The notes beneath the pieces were generated by a model, which made no database searches, was not told the DNA's origin, and saw only the letters and a list, made by a program, of their open reading frames with translations. This document shows, one piece after another, positions 6,700 through 16,047 of a DNA stretch of 60,025 nt (position 1 is its first letter; every line of letters starts with the position of its first letter). Source of the DNA: Spirochaetaceae bacterium (GTDB lineage: Bacteria; Spirochaetota; Spirochaetia; Treponematales; Treponemataceae). A program made the position numbers and the translations under genes. The stretch spans positions 1 to 60,025 of the forward strand of contig JAGBFB010000039.1 of NCBI GenBank assembly GCA_017936665.1, given 5' to 3'.

Positions 6700-8271
6700 T
6701 TAAATATCAAAAATTTCAGAATAAGCTTTTAATGCTCCGTCAACTTGACCAGCTAAAACTTGTTTTGTAAGTTTTTTTCCAAGTTGAACACCTTCTTGGT
6801 CAAAACTATTTAAGTTCCACAAGAAACCTTGGAACATAATCTTGTTCTCAAAATGAGCTAACAAAGCTCCCATTGATTCAGGATTTAATTGTTTTCCATG
6901 GATAAGACTTGAAGGTCGTTCTCCATCAAAAGTTTTATTTGGGTCTTCATCAGATTTTCCACATGCAAAAGCTACAATTTGAGCAACAAGATTTGCACAA
7001 AGTTTTTTCTGACTTGTAGAACCATCAACTTCAATATCTTCGCCTCGTTGATTATCAATAAAGCCAACAAATTGAAGTGGAATAATATCAGTTCCTTGGT
7101 GTAAAAGTTGATAGAATGAGTGTTGACCGTTTGTTCCTGGTTCACCTAATAAAACAGGTCCTGTAACATAATCTACCTTATCACCAAAACGGTTTACATG
7201 TTTACCGTTTGATTCCATGTCAGCTTGTTGAAGATGAGCAGGAAATCTGCTTAGAGCCTGGCTATATGGTAAAACAACTGTTGATGGATATTCTTGTACA
7301 TTTCTTTCATATAAACCGATAAGAGCATCCAACAATGCAGGGTTTTTCATAATATCTTTTTCAGTAGCAAGTTTATCTGCTTCGTGAGCACCTTTTAAGA
7401 AATCTGCAAAAACATCTGCACCAAATGCTAAACTTAAAATTGCGCCCCCTACAGCTGATGAAGATGAATATCTACCACCAATGTAATCATCAATATAGAA
7501 AGAAGCAAGATATGCAGGATTATTTGCAAGAGGGCTTGTTTCTGAAGTTACAGCAATCATGTGTTTTGAAGGATCTAAACCTGCTTTTGTTAAAAATCCT
7601 TTTACAAAAAGTTCATTTGCTAAAGTTTCTTGTGTTGTTCCTGATTTTGAAACTAATACAAAAAGTGAGTGGGCTAAATCCAAAGAAAGAGCAACTCCTG
7701 CACCATCGTCAGGATCAACATTTGAAATAAATTTTGCTTCCATCTTTAGTTTGTTGTTTTTTCTGGCCCATTGTTCCAATGCAAGATAAATTGCTCTTGG
7801 ACCTAAATCTGAACCACCAATACCAATTTGAACAACTGTTGTAAATTTTTCGCCATTAGCGTTAGTGATTTTTCCAGAGTGAACTTTTTCAACAAATTCT
7901 GCAATAGCATCTTGTTGTGATTTATAAAAATCTCTTTTATTTTTTCCTTCTGAAATTACATCTTTACCAAGTTGACCTCTTGTAAGATGATGAAGAACAA
8001 GTCTTTTTTCTCCAGTGTTAATCATTGCACCTTCGTACAATTCTTGAAATTTTTCTGTTGTTTGCATTTCATCAGACAAAGATTGTAAAACACTAAGAAT
8101 TTGTTCATTTACCTGTTTTGCTGCGTAATTATAAGTTAATCCACCTGCCATTGGAACAGAACATTTTTTTACTCTTTCTGCATTTAATACATCTTTTAAA
8201 ATTACTTGTCCTTTTAAAGACATAAGTTTTTTGTATGATTCTTGTTTATCAAGATTTTCCCAAGTTACCAT
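6700..8271 (-). CDS. pgi: Glucose-6-phosphate isomerase
   Basis: 523 residues from the ATG with AGGAGG 5 nt upstream (MVTWENLDKQ). The frame continues upstream into a leader starting with TTG, which I regard as untranslated or minor. Family landmarks in order are GIGGSDLGPRAIYLAL, SKSGTTQETLAN (phosphate binding), GGRYSSSSAVGGA and GQHSFYQLLHQGTD. The enzyme interconverts glucose 6-phosphate and fructose 6-phosphate in the cytoplasm. argR ends 54 bp upstream in the same direction. The gap between them carries a 17-bp palindrome also found before pfp. Confidence 0.97.
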   Translation of the reverse strand: MVTWENLDKQESYKKLMSLKGQVILKDVLNAERVKKCSVPMAGGLTYNYAAKQVNEQILSVLQSLSDEMQTTEKFQELYEGAMINTGEKRLVLHHLTRGQLGKDVISEGKNKRDFYKSQQDAIAEFVEKVHSGKITNANGEKFTTVVQIGIGGSDLGPRAIYLALEQWARKNNKLKMEAKFISNVDPDDGAGVALSLDLAHSLFVLVSKSGTTQETLANELFVKGFLTKAGLDPSKHMIAVTSETSPLANNPAYLASFYIDDYIGGRYSSSSAVGGAILSLAFGADVFADFLKGAHEADKLATEKDIMKNPALLDALIGLYERNVQEYPSTVVLPYSQALSRFPAHLQQADMESNGKHVNRFGDKVDYVTGPVLLGEPGTNGQHSFYQLLHQGTDIIPLQFVGFIDNQRGEDIEVDGSTSQKKLCANLVAQIVAFACGKSDEDPNKTFDGERPSSLIHGKQLNPESMGALLAHFENKIMFQGFLWNLNSFDQEGVQLGKKLTKQVLAGQVDGALKAYSEIFDI

Positions 8272-8291
8272 TGTAACCTCCTGTATATTAT

Positions 8292-8308
8292 AAAGTTTGC
8301 AACGCAAA
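8292..8308 (-). repeat. Palindromic leader element shared with pfp
   Basis: The minus strand reads TTTGCGTTGCAAACTTT, with TTTGC and GCAAA as inverted arms around GTT. The identical 17-mer lies in the leader of pfp at 40329-40345. Here it is 21 nt before the pgi start, close enough to affect ribosome loading if it folds or binds a regulator. Confidence 0.65.
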
Positions 8309-8325
8309 TCTTAGAAAATAAAATT

Positions 8326-8799
8326 TTATTCTTCTACTTCTGGAATTTTTTGTTTTAATGATGCTATAAATTGATTTCCTGTATAACCTTCTCGGATACA
8401 AGCAAAAACACAATTATCACCACCAGCAATTGTACCTATAACTTCATCCAATGCTAAAGAATCTAAAGCAGAAGCCACTACATCAGCATGCCCTGAATAA
8501 GTTTTTATTACAGCAATATTTCCTGAACATTCTATAGAAATATAACCTCTCAAAAAATCCTGTGCCATAGTTAATTCAGAATCTTGTCTATTTTCATCAT
8601 CTGGCAAAGTATACACATATCCATCATGACCATCAGAAACTTTACCAACTTTCAGTAATTTTAAATCTCTTGAAAGTGTTGCTTGAGTAACTTCGTATCC
8701 TTCTTGTTGAAGAAGTCCTAAAAGAGTTTCTTGTGATTCAATTCTACATGATTTTATCAACTTTTTTATACTTTTAAGTCTGACATTCCGGCCTTTCAC
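8326..8799 (-). CDS. argR: Arginine repressor
   Basis: 157 residues from a GTG start with GAGG 6 nt upstream. The N-terminal winged helix carries the ArgR signature (SQETLLGLLQQEGYEVTQAT followed by LSRDLKLLKV), and the C-terminal oligomerisation domain ends with VIGTIAGGDNCVFACIR, whose GTIAGGD binds arginine. It represses arginine biosynthesis and may activate catabolism. No arg gene is nearby. An ARG-box-like sequence covers its own promoter, which suggests autoregulation. Its position directly before pgi raises the possibility of cotranscription. Confidence 0.95.
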   Translation of the reverse strand: MKGRNVRLKSIKKLIKSCRIESQETLLGLLQQEGYEVTQATLSRDLKLLKVGKVSDGHDGYVYTLPDDENRQDSELTMAQDFLRGYISIECSGNIAVIKTYSGHADVVASALDSLALDEVIGTIAGGDNCVFACIREGYTGNQFIASLKQKIPEVEE

Positions 8800-8825
8800 T
8801 ATTTACCTCGTATATTTATGTAATT

Positions 8826-8854
8826 ACTATGTATAAAAATGCTTTAATTGTCAA
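8826..8854 (-). promoter_or_regulatory. argR promoter with overlapping ARG-box-like operator
   Basis: On the minus strand TTGACA, 17-nt spacer, CATAGT. On the plus strand, positions 8828-8845 read TATGTATAAAAATGCTTT, which matches 12 of 18 bases of the Bacillus ARG box as I recall it (CATGAATAAAAATTCAAG). The operator would sit inside the spacer and the -10 box. Confidence 0.5.
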
Positions 8855-8869
8855 GTCGTAATTTTATAC

Positions 8870-8898
8870 TTGAATCTAGTACAAATATCCAATATATT
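8870..8898 (+). promoter_or_regulatory. Promoter giving a leaderless transcript for the TPR gene
   Basis: TTGAAT, 17-nt spacer, TATATT, then 6 nt to the ATG. No Shine-Dalgarno is present, so transcription should begin at or next to the start codon. Confidence 0.5.
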
Positions 8899-8904
8899 TT
8901 ATCT

Positions 8905-9642
8905 ATGAAAAGAAAAATTTTTGTATTAGTTTTTTTATTCGCAGTTATAAGTTGTTTTTGTTTTGGGCAATTACCAAAAGAATATTATCAATTTAGAGAT
9001 GATATGTACAATTTTGCAAAATCTCCAGAAGAAATGGAAGTTACAGGAGCAGAACTTTTACAAAAGGCTGATAAAGAACTTTCTGGTTACGAAAAATACC
9101 TTGCAAAAGCTCGATATGAATTTATTCTTGGAAGAGTTTGGTTTTATCAAAATAATGATGAAAAAGCAGGTCAACATTACGATAAAGGAATTGAATACGC
9201 AGACCTTGCAATAAAAGAAAAAAGTGATGCTCAGTCTCAGTTAATTTATGCAGAAAATATAAGTGCAAACTGCGCTGTAAAACCTGTTAGCTATGTTTTA
9301 ATTTGGGGTGTAAAAATTTCGCCTTTAACAAAAAAAGTTTTAGATATGGATTCTAAAAATGGAGCAGCTTTTTATATGCAAAATGCACAAGATGTTTATG
9401 CACCTGCACCATTTAATAACCACAAGCGTGGAATCAAAAAAATGGCTAGCTTACTAGATAATCCAAATGTAGTTTTAGATAAGGATGATAAATTTAATGT
9501 TTTAAGTTCTATTGGATATGCCAATATGCAACTAAAAAAATATTCTGAAGCAATAAAATGGCTAGAAGATTCATTAAAAATTTATCCTGGTAATAAATAT
9601 GTTCAATCTTTAATTGAAGAATGTAAAAAATTACAAAATTAG
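8905..9642 (+). CDS. Exported TPR-like protein
   Basis: 245 residues from the ATG that begins a clear signal peptide (MKRKIFVLVFLFAVISCFCFG, cleavage after about residue 21). Upstream in-frame codons overlap the argR promoter and are not credible as coding. The mature protein is helical with degenerate TPR units; the clearest is the last one (SIGYANMQLKKYSEAIKWLE). It resembles periplasmic TPR partners of transport systems in treponemes, but no transporter gene adjoins it. It leads a forward unit with plsC 18 bp downstream. Function is not known. Confidence 0.75.
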   Translation: MKRKIFVLVFLFAVISCFCFGQLPKEYYQFRDDMYNFAKSPEEMEVTGAELLQKADKELSGYEKYLAKARYEFILGRVWFYQNNDEKAGQHYDKGIEYADLAIKEKSDAQSQLIYAENISANCAVKPVSYVLIWGVKISPLTKKVLDMDSKNGAAFYMQNAQDVYAPAPFNNHKRGIKKMASLLDNPNVVLDKDDKFNVLSSIGYANMQLKKYSEAIKWLEDSLKIYPGNKYVQSLIEECKKLQN

Positions 9643-9660
9643 AAAAAATAGGAATACATT

Positions 9661-10398
9661 ATGGCGTATAAAAAAGGCGACTCACTAATTAAGAAAAATC
9701 CTCTGTTTGTTTTAGCTTGTCATATGACATTTTATTTTGTTATTCCAATTGCTTGGGTTTTGTTTTTTTCTCTATACAGAGCAAGTATCAAAGGTCGTTC
9801 TAAAATAAAAACCTTTTTAAAATCAAAGAAAAATGCTAGAGCAATTATTGTATCTAATCACACAACTTTTTTTGACCCAATTCTTACAAGTGCTGCAATA
9901 CTACCTTACTGTATGTATCATACTTTATTAGAAGCAACTGTTTGTACTCCAGTATTAGGAACATTTATTCAACTTCTAGGAGGGATGCCAGTTCCTAGAG
10001 GAAAAAACAGCACAGAACGATTTACCCAAGGAATTAAATTAGCTTTAACAAAGCGGCCTTTTGTTCATGTTTACCCAGAAGGAGAATGTTTTGTTCACAA
10101 CCAAAATGTTCAAAAATTTCATCGAGGAGCATTTTTAGTATCCAAAGAATTAGATATTCCCGTAATTCCAACTGCGACAGTTTTTAAAGAACCAATTTCA
10201 ATTTTAGGATGGAAAAGCCGAAGACCAAGAGCAGAATTTCACATTCTTTCCCCAATCTATCCTAGTGAATTTGAAAACGAAAAAGATTTTGCAACATTTG
10301 TACAAAATAAAATTCAAGAAGAAATAAACAAAAATGGTGGAATTAATACATATTTTAAAGGTAAAATGGAACGCATTGGCGGAATTAACGCAGAATAG
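9661..10398 (+). CDS. plsC: 1-acyl-sn-glycerol-3-phosphate acyltransferase family protein
   Basis: 245 residues. After one N-terminal membrane segment (about 19-40) come the acyltransferase blocks: NHTTFFDP (the HX4D catalytic box), GGMPVPRG, and VYPEGE, with IPVIPTATVF as the fourth block. PlsC adds the second acyl chain to lysophosphatidic acid at the inner membrane in phospholipid synthesis. Acyltransferases acting on other lipids share these motifs, so the exact acceptor is inferred. The gene is 18 bp behind the TPR gene and 13 bp before the helicase gene. Confidence 0.88.
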   Translation: MAYKKGDSLIKKNPLFVLACHMTFYFVIPIAWVLFFSLYRASIKGRSKIKTFLKSKKNARAIIVSNHTTFFDPILTSAAILPYCMYHTLLEATVCTPVLGTFIQLLGGMPVPRGKNSTERFTQGIKLALTKRPFVHVYPEGECFVHNQNVQKFHRGAFLVSKELDIPVIPTATVFKEPISILGWKSRRPRAEFHILSPIYPSEFENEKDFATFVQNKIQEEINKNGGINTYFKGKMERIGGINAE

Positions 10399-10411
10399 GT
10401 AAAATAACAAT

Positions 10412-12412
10412 ATGCAAATAGATGAACTAAAAAAAGAACTCAACAAAGAACAATTTGAAGCAGTTACTACTCTCGAGGGGCCACTTCTAATTATTGCAGG
10501 AGCAGGAAGTGGAAAAACTCGTGTTATCACTTATAGAATTGCACATATGCTAGAAAGTGGTATTCCTCAAAGTCAAATTTTAGCCCTAACTTTTACAAAT
10601 AAAGCCGCTAAAGAAATGGAAGAACGAGTAAAAGCCTTAACTGGTAAAAAATTACAAAACTTAACTGTTTCTACTTTTCATGCCTTTGGAGTAAAAATTT
10701 TACGGCAAGATATAAATAGATTAGGTTGGCGAGAAAATTTTTCAATTTATGATGATGTTGACCGCAATCAGTTAATAAAAGAAACAGGAAAAGAACTAGG
10801 TTTTACTGCCGACGCTTTAGATGTTTTCAAAATAGGAAACTTATTTTCAAATATAAAAATCGGAAGATGGGATTGGCAATCTGCAAACGATATGTACAAG
10901 CCACTTTACGAAGGTTATCAGGAAGGTTTAAAACTTTTTAACGCTGTAGACTTTGATGATTTGATTGGACTTCCTATAAAACTTTTTCATGAACATCCTG
11001 ATGTGTTAGAAAAATACAGAAATCGATACAAATATATAATGGTGGATGAATTTCAAGATACAAGTTTACAACAATATGAATTTATGCACCTTTTAGCAGA
11101 CAAAAATGTTGCAGTTGTAGGTGATGATGACCAATCAATTTATAGTTGGCGTGGAGCAAACTACGAAAACATACTTCAGTTTGAAAAAGATTTTCCTGAT
11201 GTAAAAGAAATTCGTCTGGAACAAAACTATCGCTCAACAGAAACAATTTTAGCTGCTGCCAATGGTGTTATTTCCCATAACACAAACCGAAAAGATAAAT
11301 CTCTTTGGTCTGGAAATGGTTCAGGTAAACCTATCGAAATTTATATGCCAGAAAATGAAGCCGCAGAAGCAGATTTTATCGTTGAAAGTATTCAAGGCAT
11401 TGCAATGAACGAAAAACGAAAATATGATGATTTTGGCGTTTTAATCAGAGCAAATACACTTTCAAGAGCTATTGAAGAAGCATTTTTGCAATCAAATATT
11501 CCTTACACAATGTCTGGAGGAACAAGTTTTTTTCAGCGTAAAGAAATTAAAGATATAATCAGCTATTTACGAGTAATTGCAAATCACGATGACGATATAA
11601 ATCTATTGCGAATTATAAATACACCTCGCAGAGGAATTGGACGAAAAACAATCGAGCAAATAAATGAAATAGCTAATTCACAAGGATGTTCTCTTTGGAC
11701 AAGTATTACAGCACTTTTATCAGCCCAAGAAAGTCCTCTAGGTGAAAAAACAAAACAAGATTTGCAAGATTTTGTAAATTTAATTACAACTCAAAGAGCA
11801 TCTCTTCTGGGAGGGAAAGGTCTTGCAAAAAAAGTAAAAGCAATGGTTGAAGAAATAAACTATTGGGACTACTTAATTACAGAATATCAAAAAAATGAAA
11901 AAGCAGCCCGTTTTAAATTTTTAAATATTGAAAGTCTGATAAATTCAATTGAAACTTGGGAGAACAATCCCGATAACTTTGATTCTGGACTTTACGCTTA
12001 CCTTAACAGAATTACACTTCTTTCACGAGATGATATGGAAGATGCTAACTTAAAAGGAAAAGTAAACTTAATGACAATTCACGCTTCAAAAGGATTGGAA
12101 TTTCCTATTGTATTTATTGCAGGAGCTGAAGAAGGAATTATCCCCCACGCAAGATGTCTCGAAGAAGATCCAAATAATATTGAAGAAGAAAGAAGACTTT
12201 TCTATGTTGCAATTACAAGAGCCCAAGATAAATTATTTATTTCATCATGTCAAAAAAGAAGAAAGATGCAAAACGTGGTTGAATGTGTACCTTCTCCATT
12301 TTTAGATGAAATTCCAGCAAACCTAGTTGAATATCATCAACCTGAAACAGAAGTTTCTTGTGATAGAGCAATTGAAATTTTAGAAATGATGAAAAATAAA
12401 TTTACAATTTAA
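10412..12412 (+). CDS. UvrD/PcrA/Rep superfamily 1 DNA helicase
   Basis: 666 residues. Motifs in order: Q motif LNKEQFEAV, Walker A AGAGSGKT (about 30-37), Ia TFTNKAAKEM, II VDEFQDTS, III GDDDQSIYSWRGA, IV LEQNYRSTETIL, V MTIHASKGLEFPIVFIAG and VI EERRLFYVAITRAQ. It unwinds DNA 3' to 5' in repair and in removal of RecA or stalled complexes. The length is shorter than PcrA (about 720) because the C-terminal extension is reduced, which is closer to Rep. I leave the symbol open for that reason. Confidence 0.92.
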   Translation: MQIDELKKELNKEQFEAVTTLEGPLLIIAGAGSGKTRVITYRIAHMLESGIPQSQILALTFTNKAAKEMEERVKALTGKKLQNLTVSTFHAFGVKILRQDINRLGWRENFSIYDDVDRNQLIKETGKELGFTADALDVFKIGNLFSNIKIGRWDWQSANDMYKPLYEGYQEGLKLFNAVDFDDLIGLPIKLFHEHPDVLEKYRNRYKYIMVDEFQDTSLQQYEFMHLLADKNVAVVGDDDQSIYSWRGANYENILQFEKDFPDVKEIRLEQNYRSTETILAAANGVISHNTNRKDKSLWSGNGSGKPIEIYMPENEAAEADFIVESIQGIAMNEKRKYDDFGVLIRANTLSRAIEEAFLQSNIPYTMSGGTSFFQRKEIKDIISYLRVIANHDDDINLLRIINTPRRGIGRKTIEQINEIANSQGCSLWTSITALLSAQESPLGEKTKQDLQDFVNLITTQRASLLGGKGLAKKVKAMVEEINYWDYLITEYQKNEKAARFKFLNIESLINSIETWENNPDNFDSGLYAYLNRITLLSRDDMEDANLKGKVNLMTIHASKGLEFPIVFIAGAEEGIIPHARCLEEDPNNIEEERRLFYVAITRAQDKLFISSCQKRRKMQNVVECVPSPFLDEIPANLVEYHQPETEVSCDRAIEILEMMKNKFTI

Positions 12413-12413
12413 C

Positions 12414-13172
12414 TTACTTGTGCCTACGAATACCATCGTAGGAAACGCTCCACAAAAATAAACCTTGTGGAGGAGCAGTAAAACCTGCAAGTTTTCTATT
12501 TTTAGATTCTAAAACTTGTCTAAAATAATTTTCATCATAACCTTTTTTTTCAAACTCAAGTAAAGAGCCTGTTAAAGAACGTACCATTTTCCACAAAAAA
12601 GCATTTGCAGTAATTTCAAAAACTAAATAATCTCCATCAGGATAAAAAACTGCATTTTCAATATATCTAAATTTTGAAACACTTTTATCTACAGAAGAAG
12701 CAAAAGTTGTACAATCAATTTCGCCATGTAAAACTCTTGCCATTTTATTAAGAGTTTCGATATTTGGTCTTCTTCTTATTGCCCAAGAAAAAGGCATTTG
12801 ATGAGCCATTGGTGTTTCTGAACAATTTATAAAGTATCTATAAGTTCTTGAAGTTGCATTAAATCTTGCACTAAAATCCATAGGAACTTCTTTTGCATCA
12901 ATAATTCGTATATCTTGAGGAAGTAAAGAATTCATTGCAGGAATGTAATTTTCGGCTTTCATATTATCTATAGGTGAAATAAATGTTACTGTTTGCCCTA
13001 TAGCGTGAACTCCCGAATCAGTTCTTCCTGAACCTTGTGCATTGGTTTGCTGTTTGTGGATTTTTTCTAAAGCATTTTCAATTTCACCTTGAACAGTTCT
13101 TGTGTTTTCTTGCCGTTGCCAGCCACAAAAATTAGTTCCATCATAAGAAACTGTAAGTAAAATATTCTTCAT
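12414..13172 (-). CDS. truA: tRNA pseudouridine(38-40) synthase
   Basis: 252 residues. The start VSYDGTNFCGWQ and the catalytic block AQGSGRTDSGVHAIGQ, with the nucleophilic Asp, are typical of TruA; SRTYRYFI and AFLWKMVRSLTG are the further conserved blocks. The enzyme converts uridines 38-40 in the anticodon arm of many tRNAs. Its ATG overlaps the stop of the preceding DUF2225 gene by one base (TAATG), so it is translationally coupled. It converges on the helicase gene with one base between stops. Confidence 0.96.
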   Translation of the reverse strand: MKNILLTVSYDGTNFCGWQRQENTRTVQGEIENALEKIHKQQTNAQGSGRTDSGVHAIGQTVTFISPIDNMKAENYIPAMNSLLPQDIRIIDAKEVPMDFSARFNATSRTYRYFINCSETPMAHQMPFSWAIRRRPNIETLNKMARVLHGEIDCTTFASSVDKSVSKFRYIENAVFYPDGDYLVFEITANAFLWKMVRSLTGSLLEFEKKGYDENYFRQVLESKNRKLAGFTAPPQGLFLWSVSYDGIRRHK

Positions 13173-14176
13173 TAAAAATCATCCATTGAAAAATCTGGTA
13201 AATCATCAAGTGAAAGATTATCTAAAGATAAATCATTTGTATCACTAGAAAAACTATCCAAATTAGATAAATCTTCTTGATTTATTTCAAAATCATCTGA
13301 ACTTTCTGAAAAATCTATATTTTGAGCATCTTTTAATACAGCTGTTAAATTATCATATAAAGCTCTAGAATGTTCTAGTAAAGGTCCTGGTTTTGCTTTT
13401 GAAGATTTACCTAGTCCAAAAATTCTTGCAATGGAATGTTTACAAGTTTCAAGTTTTTTTAGTCTTGCATTTATATCTTTTTGCTGTCCATATTTATATT
13501 CTAACAAACAAGATAAATAAATAACTCCATCATATCCATAATTTTTATCCAAGTCAGGTCCAAAACTAGAAATATTTGTAATATTTTCTCTATGTTCCAT
13601 TTCTAAGTTCAAAGCTTCTTGATATAAAAACAATGCTTTTTTATAAAATGAATCTCTAATAAAATCATAATTTTTATCAGGATAAAGTTTGTTCATATCG
13701 TCGCACATCCAAGCAAGTCGTAAACAAATTTGAGCTTTTTTTATGGTTGGTGAATATTGAGCTGGCATTTTTTCATAACAAAGCAAAGCTAAATAGTATC
13801 CAGCACAACCTTCTAATAAAGTTCTGTCTCTTTTAAAATCATAATGAGGGAAAATATTCTTTACAGTTTCAATTCTTTCAGGAGCTGTGTCTAGCAAAAT
13901 ATCTGCTGTTTTTGAGTCATTAAAACTTGTCATATCGTTCCATAACATAGCCGTATTACAATTTGAACAAACGGCAACAGAATATATCAATGGATAAACA
14001 GTTCCATACTTTGAAGATGGCTCATAAGTTCTGCGTAATTCATCAGTTAATCCACCTGCGATTAAACGACCACCACCAGAAAGCAATTCTTCTCTTGGAA
14101 AAGGCTTTTTACAAATAGGACAAATAACACTTTGTTTTGTATAATAAGTTATTGCAAGTGATTTTTCTTTCTTCAT
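13172..14176 (-). CDS. DUF2225 zinc-ribbon and TPR-like protein
   Basis: 334 residues. The N-terminus has two CxxC pairs (CPICKKPF and CSNCNTAMLW) expected to bind zinc. A helical central part holds the DUF2225 (PF09986) core DTAPERIETVKNIFPHYDFKRD in two blocks, KAQICLRLAWMCDDM and KKALFLYQEAL. The C-terminus is very acidic and aspartate/serine-rich (DLSLDNLSLDDLPDFSMDDF), which may form a flexible tail. GGAG lies 6 nt before the ATG and a TATAAT box about 20 nt further up suggests its own promoter. The role of the family is unknown. Confidence 0.8.
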   Translation of the reverse strand: MKKEKSLAITYYTKQSVICPICKKPFPREELLSGGGRLIAGGLTDELRRTYEPSSKYGTVYPLIYSVAVCSNCNTAMLWNDMTSFNDSKTADILLDTAPERIETVKNIFPHYDFKRDRTLLEGCAGYYLALLCYEKMPAQYSPTIKKAQICLRLAWMCDDMNKLYPDKNYDFIRDSFYKKALFLYQEALNLEMEHRENITNISSFGPDLDKNYGYDGVIYLSCLLEYKYGQQKDINARLKKLETCKHSIARIFGLGKSSKAKPGPLLEHSRALYDNLTAVLKDAQNIDFSESSDDFEINQEDLSNLDSFSSDTNDLSLDNLSLDDLPDFSMDDF

Positions 14177-14230
14177 TTTATCTCCAATGACTATATTATA
14201 TACTCTTATTTAACAACTGGTAAAGAAAAT

Positions 14231-15250
14231 TTATTCAGACAAAGAATTTTCTTCTATCTCGTTTTCTGTTTTACTTTCTTCAACTTCGGTTGCTTCATTT
14301 ACAATTGGCACAAAATCTATAACAGAAACTTTTACTTTTTCTGGTTCAATTTTGTCTAAAATTATATTTTCAGGCAAAATAACAGATAAAGGTAATTCAT
14401 AAGTTCCACTTGTTGTTATTGAACTACAATCTACTTGAACAGACAATGGAGATAAAACAAATTTATCTAAATCATTTTTATTCCCAGAAATATTTATAGT
14501 ATAGGGTATTTTAGGGTTTTCTACACTTAAAGTTTCATCCAACGAATTAAAAAACACTACAGAACTATCAATTTTTTTTGAAGTTTTTATTGGTTTAATT
14601 TTTACTGTTGCGATAAAATTTTCATTACCTGTCAATTCAATTCTTTTGTTACGATTTAATACTTCAATTTTTTGAGTAAAATCAGAGGACTTTCCACTTA
14701 CATTTACAGAACTAGTATCTAAAAAAGGAGTTTTTTCAACCAAAGATGCTCCACCTGTAATCTGTACTAAATTTGGAACCACATCAAAAGAAGAAATTTC
14801 ATATCCAGAAGCAACGGTACCAGAAATATTTGTTTTAATCGGAATTAAAGCTGTAATTTTTGGTTCTAGGTGAAGATTAACAACAGTAGGTTTTGTTTCA
14901 ATTTCAATTGTATTTATTATAGTTGCATTTTCTGAAAGTTGAAGGCGTAAAGGAACTTTATATTCCCCTTCTTCTGTGTAATCACTTAAATCTATAAACA
15001 CATCAAAATCTTTTTCTTGAAGTAATGCAATATCGCTAGTTTCGCCACGAACTGAAACTCTTACAAAGCGTGGTATTTCATTAGAATATGTTAAATTACT
15101 ATCATTTTTTACATGAAGAGGAACAGCAAAAAACTTTCTTTCTAAAAATGCGATTTGACAAATTACATAAATTATGATTGCTCCCAAAATGCAAAAAATT
15201 TTAACTTTCCAATTTTCTGTAATTTTTTGAATAAAAGTTTCATTCATCAT
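14231..15250 (-). CDS. cdaR: YbbR-domain protein, CdaA regulator
   Basis: 339 residues. One N-terminal transmembrane helix (about 15-35) is followed by several extracytoplasmic YbbR repeats of roughly 80 residues, recognisable by blocks such as PRFVRVSVRGE, YEISSFDVVPNLVQITG and IPYTINISG. The C-terminus is glutamate-rich. In other bacteria CdaR sits next to CdaA and modulates its diadenylate cyclase activity across the membrane. Here it overlaps the 3' end of cdaA by 11 bases, which fits that partnership. Confidence 0.85.
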   Translation of the reverse strand: MMNETFIQKITENWKVKIFCILGAIIIYVICQIAFLERKFFAVPLHVKNDSNLTYSNEIPRFVRVSVRGETSDIALLQEKDFDVFIDLSDYTEEGEYKVPLRLQLSENATIINTIEIETKPTVVNLHLEPKITALIPIKTNISGTVASGYEISSFDVVPNLVQITGGASLVEKTPFLDTSSVNVSGKSSDFTQKIEVLNRNKRIELTGNENFIATVKIKPIKTSKKIDSSVVFFNSLDETLSVENPKIPYTINISGNKNDLDKFVLSPLSVQVDCSSITTSGTYELPLSVILPENIILDKIEPEKVKVSVIDFVPIVNEATEVEESKTENEIEENSLSE

Positions 15251-16046
15251 TTCTTGTATCCTCTGTTAAAGGCTTTTTTTCATCGATAGGAAGTTCTTTG
15301 TTAAGAATTTCTACTATTTGTTCTTCTGTTAAATCGTAATGTAATTTTGAATCATATGCTAAACTGATAGCTCCTGTTTCTTCAGAAACAGTAAGAATTA
15401 TAGCATCTGTAACTTCTGCAAGTCCTAAGGCAGCTCTGTGTCTGGTTCCAAAAATCTTTTTTATATCATATTGCCCAGAAAGAGGAAGGTAACATCCTGC
15501 TAATAATATTTTTCCACCTTGAATAATTGTAGCTCCATCATGTAAAGGAGAATCATGTTTAAATATTGTAGTCAACAAACTAGAACTTAAATCTGCATTT
15601 AAAGGAGTTCCATCTGTTGCATAATCTTTTAAAGGTGTGTTTCTTGTAAAAACAACTAACATTCCTCGTTTTAATTTAGAAAGTTCAACTGCAGAACTTA
15701 GTACAGCATCGATGGAAGAAATTGCTTCCTTTTTTTTATCCATATTTAGCCAGTCTTTTTGACCGATACGTAAAATAATTTTTCTTAATTCTGGTTGAAA
15801 AATTACTGCAAATCCAACAAGAATACCAGGTGCAATAATGGACAATATCCACAAAATTGTTTTTAAATTTAATAAAATAGCAACTAAATATATACAAGAA
15901 ATAATAATAATTGCTCTAATAATTTGTATACCTTGAGTTTTAATTACGATGTCATAGGCTTTGTATAAAAGAAATGCCAACACAGCAATATCAATTATTG
16001 GGCGAATACTGTTATAAATGTAAATCAAATTATCGTAAGCGTTCAC
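15240..16046 (-). CDS. cdaA: Membrane-bound diadenylate cyclase
   Basis: 268 residues from a GTG start. Three N-terminal membrane segments precede the DAC domain, which shows SPLHDGATIIQ (DGA motif) and GTRHRAALGLAE (RHR motif), the two ATP-binding signatures. It makes cyclic di-AMP from two ATP. Two bases separate its start from the folP stop and it overlaps cdaR, so all three are probably one transcript with dxs. The C-terminal tail past EEQIVEILNKEL is short and charged. Confidence 0.95.
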   Translation of the reverse strand: MNAYDNLIYIYNSIRPIIDIAVLAFLLYKAYDIVIKTQGIQIIRAIIIISCIYLVAILLNLKTILWILSIIAPGILVGFAVIFQPELRKIILRIGQKDWLNMDKKKEAISSIDAVLSSAVELSKLKRGMLVVFTRNTPLKDYATDGTPLNADLSSSLLTTIFKHDSPLHDGATIIQGGKILLAGCYLPLSGQYDIKKIFGTRHRAALGLAEVTDAIILTVSEETGAISLAYDSKLHYDLTEEQIVEILNKELPIDEKKPLTEDTRNDE

Positions 16047-16047
16047 T

